From NCBI GenBank assembly GCA_025201705.1, contig MU616989.1, positions 8,808-28,024 on the forward strand: DNA of 19,217 bases. The letters run 5' to 3'. Each line of letters opens with the position of its first letter. Positions within the stretch are counted from its first letter, which is position 1. This DNA is from Dissophora ornata (Eukaryota > Mortierellomycota > Mortierellomycetes > Mortierellales > Mortierellaceae). The position numbers and the translations under genes are program-made. Below, in pieces: positions 9,117 through 17,348 of the stretch. The notes under the pieces were generated by a model, which did no database searches, had not been told where the DNA came from, and was given only the letters and a program-made list of their open reading frames with translations.

Positions 9117-11755
9117 ATGGCGGCAAACACACTCACACTCTTCTGTGTCATCAGCGGCGGGCTGGCATCGAGTGCGTTTCCTGCAGAAATATCCTCTGAT
9201 AAGACCGTCGGTGTACTCAAGAAAGCCATCATCGCAGAGAACCCGAACGAGTTTAAACACATCGACGCCAAGGACCTGGTGCTCTGGCGTGCCACAGTAC
9301 CCATCGACGAGAATGCAGGGGGTGAGAGCATCATCACGCTCGATGATCTGGACGACAAGACGAAGCTGGGCAACCCAACAAAAAGGCTCTCCAAAGTATT
9401 CGAAGATGGTGTTCCAGAGGACACAATCCACATCCTCATCGAGCGACCCAAAGGTATGTGCCGGCTCTCCGATAGCCAGACTTGCAATTTTTCTCTCTCT
9501 CTTAAAAATGCGCAGTTGTTATGTGGGATAGTCATGTGTCTTATTGCTGACGAGCTTATTTTTTTTTACTACTACTACTACTACACTATCCACATCATTG
9601 TCGAGCAACCCAAAGGTACGCCCGGCTAAACCTGGATTTTCCGGGAGCCAGACTTGCATCTTTTTTTAGAGAGTGAAAGCAAGTCTGGCTCCATGGCCCG
9701 TGCACGGCTGACTAATCACTCTGGGTTTTTTAAAATAATATCTGCAATAGCTTCGAAAAGAGACAGGGAAGAAGATGCAGGTGAGTGATCGTCTTCTCGC
9801 TTTTGTGCCGTGTTAGTTTGACATCAATTTTCACACCACCTCTTCGTGCTCCATGGAATCGTTCATAGACAATGTGGTACTTGCTAATTCTTGATTGCTA
9901 ACCCTTATACAACTTTTTTTATTACTAGAATCCTCTTCCAAGAGGCCGCGTCTTGATTTGACCAGGTTAAAGAGAGCGATAGCTAAGGTTAAACTTACAG
10001 GACAGGCAGTAGTGAACGGCAGAGTCGATCTTTCTCGTCTAAACAACAATCAAAGAGTCGCTCTGCTTGGTGTCCTTGGGGAAGATATCCTCGCTGCTGA
10101 CGATTTCGACTCGTTGGTTATGGCTGCCGTTGAGCTACGAAACGCCGACATTGGAGAATTGGACGAAATCAAGGCCCCCCTTGGCTCGAGCTTTCCTGTC
10201 GTCCAAGCAGGTGATCTCTATGTCAGACAGACCTACAAAGAACTTTATGGAGATATTCTCAAGACTTTTGAGAAGATAGGACAGAAACAGATCGTTGTTA
10301 CAGGCACATCTGGGATCGGCAAATCGGTCTTCCTGGTGTACCTGGTCATCCGACTTCTTGTTGAGAGCGACGCTGACAACCCCCCTATCATCGTTTTTCA
10401 CACCAAACAGAGCAAGAAATGCTTTGCCTTTGGAGGGTGCTCCACTGTCCGATCTGGAGATATCGAGGACTTTGCACCTTTCCTTAGTCTGCCCGACACG
10501 TGGTATCTTGTAGACAGCTCTCCTGAGCCAGTACTCAATAAAGCCAGGACTGTCATTGCAGCTTCGCCAAAGACCCTTTTTTCCGGGGCCAACCCATATC
10601 AAGATGTCGACAAAGATGTGGCGTGGCGTTATTACATGGCGCCGTGGAGTCTGGAGGAATTAACGACCTGCCGGACTAGTGTTGCAGACTTCAACGTCGT
10701 TCCTTTTGAGATGATGGAAGAACTGTACTCGAGGATTGGAGGTATACCAAGATATGTCCTTGCAAGGCCAATGAAGGTATAACAAGGGCTTGACTTTTCA
10801 ATCGTTTTCTTTGAAAATGGATTGTTAGAAATAGCCATTGCCTTGACAACTAATCATTATGCTACGCCCTGAACCATTTCATTGGTAGGAATTAGGGCTT
10901 TCTCCCAGTAACCTTCAGGTTGTCATAGAGAGGTCATCCGAGCGCCTTGTCCATGCCCTCGACAATGTCGACGATCCGGTGAAGATGATGCAGCTCTTCG
11001 CGCAAGGAAAAGACTCGCTGGACTTCAGTAGCCGTTTGGTTCACCGTTGGCCCGTGGGGGATCATCGCACCTTTCGATTGGAATGGGCCTCAACATATGT
11101 TGCTGAGAAAGTTGCCGATTTATTGAATCAGAACTCCTGCACACAGATGTTGGAGATGCTTATCAAGAAGCCCGACGGAAGTGCTAGCGGTATTATATTC
11201 GAAGCATACGTTCTACGCACCTTCCGAGATGGCGGCCACACCTTTGAACTCAAAGATCTTCAGACTGGGAAGACTGATCGTTTGATAATCCCGCGGAAAC
11301 CAGATGTAATGCATTTCCAAACGATAACCTCGACCAAGGCGGGTCAACTCTGGATACCAACAATTCACAACTTTGCCTGTGTCGATATGCTGCTCTCTCC
11401 CCGGGACCTGCTTCAAATCACGGTATCTAAAACCCACCCCATCAAAGGACCGCCGCTCTTGAAGCTTGTGGAAAGTCTCGTTGAACACAGCTGGATTGCC
11501 CAGCCAAAAGAAGCTCGGCTTATTTTTGTCGTCCCAGGCCATGTTTTTGCCGATTTCCGGAAGCAGAACTACTTGACGTCAGCAGAGAAAGTATACAAGA
11601 AGGTCCCAGCGGACATCAAGTCAGTGAAGCAGTACGTTTTGAAGATCGATGTGAAGGCAGCCGCAGCTGGCAAATCACCTGGGCTGGAGATCCCCACCCG
11701 ACAAGTCACCCCCAAGCCGAGAAAACGACCACAGAGGAACGCTGCAAAAAAATAA
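9117..11755 (+). CDS. Crinkler (CRN) effector, NTPase plus REase type
   Basis: Predicted exons are 9117-9453, 9929-10776 and 10889-11755 (683 aa; donors GTATGT and GTATAA, acceptors CTAG and GTAG; phases agree). Residues 1-112 are the ubiquitin-like CRN header of fungal type (LTLFCVISG near the start, TIHILIERPK at its end). Basic SSSKRPRLDLTRLKR near 114 may be a nuclear signal. A STAND-like P-loop NTPase follows: Walker A GTSGIGKS (238-245) and YLVDSS (about 305-310). The C-terminal CRN-type PD-(D/E)XK nuclease shows E500 in GIIFEAY, D561 in FACVDML and QIT (571-573) with H577, then a basic tail. CRN proteins act in the nucleus of host or competitor cells, or within the genome's own element conflicts. 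All expected motifs are present, so it may be functional. Intron 1 is unusually long (475 nt). Confidence 0.85.
9454..9928 (+). other. Expanded CRN intron 1 with duplicated exon end
   Basis: This 475-nt intron contains a near copy (9583-9626) of the exon 1 end and donor (9421-9466), both reading ATCCACATC...CCCAAAGGTA. It also has an (ACT)n tract at 9568-9584 and a hairpin repeat at 9644-9692. It seems to have grown by local duplication and element insertion. If unspliced, the header frame ends at 9629, giving a 170-residue protein. Confidence 0.65.
9644..9692. repeat. Hairpin repeat, copy 2 (inside CRN intron)
   Basis: Perfect 14-bp arms GGAGCCAGACTTGC (9644-9657) and GCAAGTCTGGCTCC (9679-9692) flank a 21-nt loop. 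The flank 9683-9719 matches 5301-5337. The upstream bases CCCGG..TAAAC are shared with copy 3. Confidence 0.8.
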
Positions 11756-12291
11756 ACGGCTTTTATACACTCTTCTGGCTCAGTCAGGAGGACCAGGATT
11801 TATACACCTTTTTAGTTTTAAAAAGGCAGCACGAGACGACCAGATGGCCAAAATGCGCCTCCGGATACCGACAAGCCACTGTGCAAAGCCTTTCTAGAAA
11901 AGGAGGTCTGGGCAGTCAGTGGGCAAGATGCAGCACCGTTGTATTCTAGTCAGATTTAGCATACAGTATCCGAACCTGCCTCTTTTTTTTTTGGACTCTG
12001 ATAAGTGTGACAGGCTTTGGACACCTTTTTTTTTCTTGGAGGCCAAGAAAGGGGGTGCGAGAAACAGTACTCTGCGAGAAAAGGCAATCGCAATCTCATC
12101 TATTGCATCATCCATCTCATCTCTCTTTTTATTTGCCCTTCTGATGCCGATGCTGCTCCCTCCATGCGCCTGCGGCAGGCAGCACTCCTCCAATCTCTAC
12201 AAATGGGCCTCGCAACTCCATCGCCATTCCTCGTCCTCCATTCCCTCATTCATTCACACACTCCTCCATTCCCTACTCTCGCCCTAAAACC
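11756..12291. other. Intergenic region between CRN and coiled-coil genes
   Basis: The first part is the CRN 3' region with T-rich tracts. The last 70 bp are C/T-rich (repeated CTCCTCCATTCCC-like words) and probably form the promoter or leader of the gene at 12292. Small open frames on both strands (for example 11894-12193 minus) show no family signature. Confidence 0.5.
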
Positions 12292-13043
12292 ATGACCGTC
12301 AGTATGTCTTGCCAAGCCGAAACGGCTCTTGCATTCTCTTGCACCTCGCACTAGCGTACTAAAAAACACACCCATCGTCGTTCCTTCGTCCGTTCATAGA
12401 TAAGCCAGAGGAGTCTGTTGAGGCGCTGCGCAAGAAGCTGGCCACCGTCTCACTCGAGCTCAGGAACACACAGCTGGACCTCATGGAGGCGAACGATGCC
12501 CTCGTGTCGACACAGGATGAGCTCGAGGACGCCGAAGCCAAGCTCGAGGACACTGAAGCCAAGCTGGGGGACGCTGAAGTCAAGCTCGAGAACATGGAAG
12601 CCATGCTAGAAGAGACTCGACTCAGGCTGCGGCATACTGAGACTGCTCGTGCCAACAGCGAGCAAGCACGCCAGGGAGCCAACCGCGACCGTGTTCTCGC
12701 GCGTCCACCTCGACAGCAGGAGGTCTTTGTCGTCTTGAAGTTCCGATCGCCCCAGCCCCTGCCCGACGGAGGATATCGTCTTTTTACGCTAAAGAGAGAT
12801 GCAGTTGACCGCACCTTGAGCCAGGCCATAGCTGGTAAGCTATCTGAGCTCGATGCGGTTGAGATGGACGAGCTGCGATTTGATCGCTCTCCTCGAGGCG
12901 AGTTCGTCTACCGGCATATGAGGGACGACAAGGACGCGCCCATCGAGTTCAGTCGCAGCAACTTCGCACTCAAGGCTGGACACACGGAGGACGAGATGGT
13001 CGAGTATATTACCAAGGTCTTCAACACCCACACTCAGGTCTAG
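12292..13043 (+). CDS. Coiled-coil protein, possible DUF3627-like C-terminus
   Basis: Predicted exons are 12292-12301 and 12400-13043, giving 217 aa. The 10-nt first exon (ATG ACC GTC A) uses donor GTATGT, and the acceptor is TTCATAG; the phase joins the long frame exactly. Residues about 10-90 form a coiled coil with repeated DELEDAEAKLED-type heptads. The C-terminal 110 residues (from about EVFVVLKFRSPQP) are globular and end in a TEDEMVEYITKVFN-like helix. That layout recalls DUF3627 domains found after KilA-N/MSV199 domains and coiled coils in large DNA viruses, but no DNA-binding N-terminal domain is present. The resemblance is from memory of the family pattern and is tentative. It lies between the CRN and transposase genes in the same orientation. 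Confidence 0.65.
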
Positions 13044-13148
13044 CTCTCTAGCTTTAGCGTTTTTATTAAAAGGGTCCAGCGAGGGCTCTTTGAGAACACT
13101 CTTGGCATATTTTTAAGCAGGGCTATGCACCCGGGTAAACATTTTGCC

Positions 13149-13208
13149 GGGAGCCAGACTTGCATTTTTTGTAGAGAGACAGAAAAAAAAATTGCAAGTC
13201 TGGCTCCC
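13149..13208. repeat. Hairpin repeat, copy 3
   Basis: Perfect 16-bp arms GGGAGCCAGACTTGCA (13149-13164) and TGCAAGTCTGGCTCCC (13193-13208) flank a 28-nt A-rich loop. It lies 105 nt after the stop of the coiled-coil gene and 90 nt before the transposase ATG. Its right arm merges into the inner inverted repeat. Confidence 0.85.
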
Positions 13209-13243
13209 TCATGTAGAGAGGGTCGGTCAATAAGAGAGGGTTG
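13194..13243 (-). repeat. Inner inverted repeat, right arm
   Basis: The reverse complement matches 5226-5275 at 48 of 50 positions. It ends 55 bp upstream of the transposase ATG, so it could also lie in that gene's promoter or 5' leader. It overlaps the right arm of the hairpin at 13149-13208. Confidence 0.85.
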
Positions 13244-13298
13244 AAAAAAAAGAAACTGATGTCAAGACGCATTCCCAACAGGCAGGAAATATAAGAAC

Positions 13299-14699
13299 AT
13301 GGACGCTGAATTCGACAGACTCCTGTCCACAGAGTGGGGGTTCTTGCGCAAGGACTGGCCCGTTGTAAAGCATACCAGGTTCCATCGCACCGAGATCAAA
13401 GAGGTGCACGATATGCGAAAGGTCAAGGACTTCGTGCTTCAACGACTCGGCACCATCCCTGTGTTCTTCTTCCTGGCAGTGGTCTTTGGCAAGCGGGGGG
13501 CCTGCCCAGGACCGTACCGCAACGTCGAAAAGGGCCTCCTCATCCTGTACATGCTGCTCAAAGGTCTGGCGGTCAGCGATATAGGCGAGTTTATGCCCAA
13601 GAGCTCGTTCCACGATGTGTTCAAGGACTTCTTCTCCAGGGGCCAGCACGTTCTGGATGCACAACTCACGACTTGCCTTGCTGGCATGTGCTCCTCGTTG
13701 CGGCTGCGTCTGCTCACAGCCCGAAGTATCAACCCTGTTGGGTTCAAGCACATCACTCTGCACCTCGATGGCCATGACAGTCGTGTCGTATACCCGCGGG
13801 CGGAGAAGGCGAGCATGTACTCGTACAAGCTCAAAAAGTCTGGCTTTCGCACACAGCTCTGCTGCGACATGAACAGCATGATCGTCTTCGTTTCTCAGCC
13901 TGCAGAGTGCCGCGACTTCAACGACGGGACGATGCTTTCTAGAATGGCCATCCAGAAGAAGATCGACAAGCTCGACTGCGTTGCCGTTGATGGCGGATAC
14001 ACCCAGCACCTTGCAGGCATCGTAAACAGCAGTGAGCTGCTGACGCCCAAAAACTTTACTAGCCCGATCCGCAAGCCCAGAGGCATCGAGCTGACGGTCG
14101 ACGAGAAACGGCACAACGAGACGTTCGGGAACTTCCGGTCCACGATCGAGAGCTATTTTGGAGACATGCAGAACACGTTCTCGAAGTTTAGTCATGCCAC
14201 CGTGAACCGTGTGTCCGACAAAGGCATTTTCGCACTGCAGTACAAGCTGGCCTGCTTGCTCCTCAACATCAAGCGCATGGTGGCCTTGCGGGGCATAGAT
14301 TCCGAGCCGCACCACAATCTGTGGATGCAGGACGAGTTCGAGTACCCAGATGATTCTGAACAGAGCTCAGTGCAGCCCACCAGTCCAAGTCTCAAGGCCA
14401 GGATCAATGAAGCACGGAGCCTCGCTCTACTGCAGGCCGCGTTTTTGAATCTCGCAGATGTAGCCTCAGATAGCGACCTGGACATGGGTGGCGACGACAA
14501 CGACCACGCCGATGCCCAAACTGATTTTGAGGTGCAGAAGATCATGGGCCACCGAGGCGAAGGAGGAGCCCGTGAGTACCATGTGCTCTGGAAGGGGTTT
14601 GATGTCAGCCACGCCTCGTGGGAGCCACTGGGTAACTTCAATGACACTCGCATCGTTGAAGACTACTTGAACTCGCAGCGCACTTTCGGTGACCGATAA
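13299..14699 (+). CDS. PIF/Harbinger-like DDE transposase with chromodomain
   Basis: A single-exon 466-residue protein. The DDE_Tnp_4-like catalytic core shows D157 (HLDGHD), D231 (VAVDGGYTQH) and E284 (NFRSTIESYFGDM, the R..IE..FG signature). Spacing and motifs fit the PIF/Harbinger superfamily, and so does the 3-bp TAA duplication at the element's ends. The N-terminal 100 residues are helical and likely bind DNA. After an acidic linker, residues about 410-460 form a chromodomain (YHVLWKGFDVSHASWEP, then an IVEDYL helix), which would bind methylated histone tails and could guide integration. The ATG at 13299 is the first in frame after the inner repeat, and the stop lies 20 bp before the right terminal repeat. 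No break is seen, so it may be active. The usual separate Myb-like Harbinger protein is not found here. Confidence 0.85.
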   Translation: MDAEFDRLLSTEWGFLRKDWPVVKHTRFHRTEIKEVHDMRKVKDFVLQRLGTIPVFFFLAVVFGKRGACPGPYRNVEKGLLILYMLLKGLAVSDIGEFMPKSSFHDVFKDFFSRGQHVLDAQLTTCLAGMCSSLRLRLLTARSINPVGFKHITLHLDGHDSRVVYPRAEKASMYSYKLKKSGFRTQLCCDMNSMIVFVSQPAECRDFNDGTMLSRMAIQKKIDKLDCVAVDGGYTQHLAGIVNSSELLTPKNFTSPIRKPRGIELTVDEKRHNETFGNFRSTIESYFGDMQNTFSKFSHATVNRVSDKGIFALQYKLACLLLNIKRMVALRGIDSEPHHNLWMQDEFEYPDDSEQSSVQPTSPSLKARINEARSLALLQAAFLNLADVASDSDLDMGGDDNDHADAQTDFEVQKIMGHRGEGGAREYHVLWKGFDVSHASWEPLGNFNDTRIVEDYLNSQRTFGDR

Positions 14700-14719
14700 A
14701 GAGGGCATGTAAGTCCGGC

Positions 14720-15139
14720 AAGGCGGGTGTCTGCATCCGAACGGGGGTCGAGGATCCAATCAAATTCCACACATCCGGGTGTCTTTTAAAAAACACAGCG
14801 GGCAACCTCTGCCACAAACCCAACGGCTCGCCCACAGAGAACCAGTCCGCCTTAACAGCCAGCAGCGTTTGACCATTTTTTTCAAGAGAGCAATGCACCC
14901 ACAGTATCCAGGCGCTCTTTTCAAATCTGCCTCGTTTTAGAAAAGCCATGTCGTCTCTCCTTTTATTTTTTTTAGAAAAGAATCTAGGACTACGCGGCGC
15001 ACTCCTCCAGCGCAACTCGATCGTGACTTTCTAGAAAATTTCAGAGGACGCCGCAGGCCCTGCGGGATCCAGGCCCTCTTTCTGTGCCACTCCCCGCTCT
15101 TCAGAGCCCGGATGGCCTGTTGTCGCCGGAAGGCCGCCT
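14720..15139 (+). repeat. Long terminal direct repeat, right copy
   Basis: This is the 420-bp partner of 4791-5209. It starts 20 bp after the transposase stop codon, preceded by CAA, and its outer end CCGCC meets the TAA duplication. Differences from the left copy are an extra T in the run near 14876-14882, a C at 14960, and T at 15032 and 15041. The T at 15032 creates the minus-strand TAG that ends the truncated host frame inside the repeat. Confidence 0.92.
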
Positions 15140-15141
15140 AA
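15139..15141. repeat. TAA target-site duplication, right
   Basis: TAA directly after element end CCGCC (15134-15138), matching 4790-4792. Host coding sequence resumes at 15142 on the minus strand in the frame that continues at 4789. Confidence 0.85.
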
Positions 15142-16513
15142 GCCTAGCTGAAAGAAGACATTTGATTGAAACTTGCTGAGGAGCACAAAGTCCTCGAATT
15201 GCTCCCATCTATGTTGTCCCACCAGATAATCGACATAGATAAGCCCCTGGTACCAGGGATCCCGAATCGAAAACTCGAATATCTTTTTGATTTTTTGGTA
15301 CGCCGGCTCGGCTTTGGACACATCGAACTTGAGTGCAATAGTCGCTATATTTCCTGCTGCTGCCACTACCAACTTTCCACGGCGGAATGCGCTCATTGAG
15401 AGCGACTCGTTGTTGCCAATGGTGGCAAGAGCCTGTTTAGCATACAATGCTTGGAAGCATACCATCACATTTGAGTGTGAGGTTAAACTACTCAGTTGAT
15501 TCTTGAGGTCATCGTAGATGGATACGCGATCAAGTCGAAACACTTCTCTACGCACCATGGCGTCCAGGAGTGAGTTGAGAGCGATGAGCAAAGGTAGCAG
15601 TTGGCCAATATTGTGGGTAGTATGAATGCCTTTCAGACGAGTTTGGAGAGCTTTGAGAATCTCCACAAAGGTTCCATGCAATGAACCCAAGTCGATCTTG
15701 TCAGGAAAAGAGTTCAAGATGACGGCCAAGCCTTGAAGAGGGATACTGGTTACGTGGAGGATCATTGTGATGACGTGCAGGAAAATGTCTCGGTTTTGGG
15801 TGTCAGCCAGGGCCACCAGCTCCTGCATGGTGTCGAAGGTGACGGGACTTTCGCCAAATTGCTTAATGATGTCGTAAGCCCTCTTATCACTGATTTCTCG
15901 CCCTTCATCGTTAGCAATCTTGTACGCGGCCGTCATGGAGCGAACATCTAATACTATGCCAACACCACTAACAACATCCTCTAATGCCATGGTCGAGGGA
16001 GTTTCCACTGTCGATTGGGTGGTCGAGGTGGATGTGGACATGCAGGCCGATACGGACACGGATGCGGATTGAGAATCGGTGTTGGACTGAGTAGGCAGCG
16101 AGTGTCTTGAAAAGAAATATTGGCGTGGAGTTGAGCTTTGAGAGGGTTTTTTCACCACTTCCTTGAACTTTCCCTTTGTGTTATGAAATTTTGCTTGCCA
16201 TTCAACTGAAATGTATCGACGAGAATCGCTGCTTTCATTGGATGCCTTGCATAGAGGTAGAATCGCCAGATGATCATGCGCTTCGCTGGGGCAAAAATTT
16301 GCTAGCCTTCTCATATTTCGCTTTGGCTTTGTCGAAGTCGCCATCGTCTCTGTATTGATCGCCCTTTTTGATGTAAGCCAGGCCTTCTTTCACTTTAGGG
16401 AGGAATGTCATATGAATTGTAAGCTTCTGGGTCTTGTCGTCATTATGCCATTTCCATTGGCATTCCATTATGTATATTTTACGCCGAGATAATTGGCAAT
16501 CGTTGTTGTTCAT
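15142..16513 (-). pseudogene. NACHT gene, 5' part: TPR/ARM-like region
   Basis: This is the upstream half of the interrupted NLR-like gene. From ATG at 16513 the frame shows a short N-terminal domain, then a TPR-like helix pair (KKGDQYRDDGDFDKAKAKYE). A one-base shift at a T run (minus strand) near 16295-16300 moves the reading to the frame 16344-15031. A serine/threonine-rich linker (about 16150-16020) is followed by a long ARM/HEAT-like all-helical region reaching the insertion. The frame then runs through the TAA into the right terminal repeat and stops at 15031, adding about 36 foreign residues. The same region continues in frame at 4792 downward. Possible donors GTAAGT upstream (minus strand, near 16527, 16688 and 16857) suggest 5' exons I cannot place. 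Function: probably ligand sensing or oligomer control of the NACHT ATPase (inference). Confidence 0.8.
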
Positions 16514-17348
16514 GGTATATAACTTACACTAAGAGTCAGTGATTCTAGAAACACTGCCAAGGATCGAGTGACCAGAAACAGGCGTGGACTCATCATGCGA
16601 ATTGACTAAAATAGAGCAGACGTACTGAATAAACTATATTCTTTTGAACCTGGAATTCTCTTGTATACCGTAGGAACAAGCACAACTTACAACTCATGGT
16701 GGGCTTGGAAAACACTCGTTGGAAGTGTTTAGGCGGGTTCGGTCGCTTGAACTGTTGATAACCAGCGCGAGTTCCTGAATTGTAAGACCAAAACTTTTGG
16801 GTGAATATATTTGTCAACATTAGTATCTGCGTCAAAGGCTAGTCTCACGCTACTTACCAAGTAAGTAAAAACGAACACAGAGACAGCGATAGAGAATTGA
16901 TGGTGTGAATGGTGTGAATGGTATGAGGGGGCTAGTGAGAGAATGAAAGAACAGAAAGAGAAAATCCTCACTTTAAAAGGCACCACAAGTATGGTCTGCG
17001 AAATCCAACAGATGGCTGTGCAAATGTATATCAACTTTTAAATAATCATTCCATTGCTTCGCCAACTTCCTATCCACAGCACTTGTACGTGTACCACATG
17101 CAACGAAAAAGAAGATGGGGCACCGAACTCTCCATCATCTCAATCGATCGGATGTCAACAGGCACCGCTAGCAGGTAATGTATCCGTAGCTCATTGTAGG
17201 CGTTTAAGCAGAACTACGTCGTTTATCCCACTCATGTGTACTTATCTTTTTCATCCTCCAGACCTTTGGTGCTTCTGGTTTTTGTTCTTTTGCATATGTA
17301 GGCCTGCAAAGGATAATGCAAATATTAGCAGCCTGTTAGTGAGACATT
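16514..17348. other. 5' flank of the NACHT gene
   Basis: A/T-rich with no recognisable protein. It contains several minus-strand GTAAGT donor-like sites (around 16522-16527, 16684-16689 and 16854-16859), suggesting untranslated or short coding 5' exons. A small tandem of GGTGTGAAT-like units lies at about 16899-16925. It should include the host gene's promoter. Confidence 0.4.

Larger units (their letters stand above)
4793..15138. mobile_element. 10.3-kb Harbinger-like composite DNA transposon with cargo
   Basis: The element is 10,346 bp with short inverted ends (GGCGG at 4793, CCGCC at 15134-15138) and a TAA duplication at both outer edges. It begins and ends with about 420-bp direct repeats. 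It carries a DDE transposase with a chromodomain beside the right end, plus a primase-helicase, a CRN gene and a coiled-coil gene as cargo. Excising it with one TAA restores a continuous reading frame across the host NACHT gene, which fixes the boundaries to the base. The inner edges of the two repeats lack TAA (TTG follows the left copy, CAA precedes the right one), so it moved as one unit or grew by recombination after a smaller insertion. The repeats differ at three bases plus one indel, pointing to a recent event. Confidence 0.85.

Noticed and set aside
13227..14315. 362-residue open frame on the minus strand
   Set aside because: It is the antisense shadow of the transposase gene, with low-complexity composition and no family features.
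4791..15139. LTR retrotransposon with 420-bp LTRs
   Set aside because: No TG..CA ends, no primer binding site seen, no gag, reverse transcriptase or integrase; the duplication is 3-bp TAA and a DDE transposase is present.
4791..15139. Two independent insertions of a small MITE flanking unrelated DNA
   Set aside because: Each copy would be flanked by TAA on both sides, and the host gene would not rejoin in frame over the whole 10 kb; TAA is only at the outer edges. A later crossover model stays open.
16274..16344. Start codon of the host gene at 16344
   Set aside because: The frame from 16513 carries a better TPR-like sequence over this stretch and joins the later frame by a one-base shift at a T run, so 16344 is a shifted-frame start.
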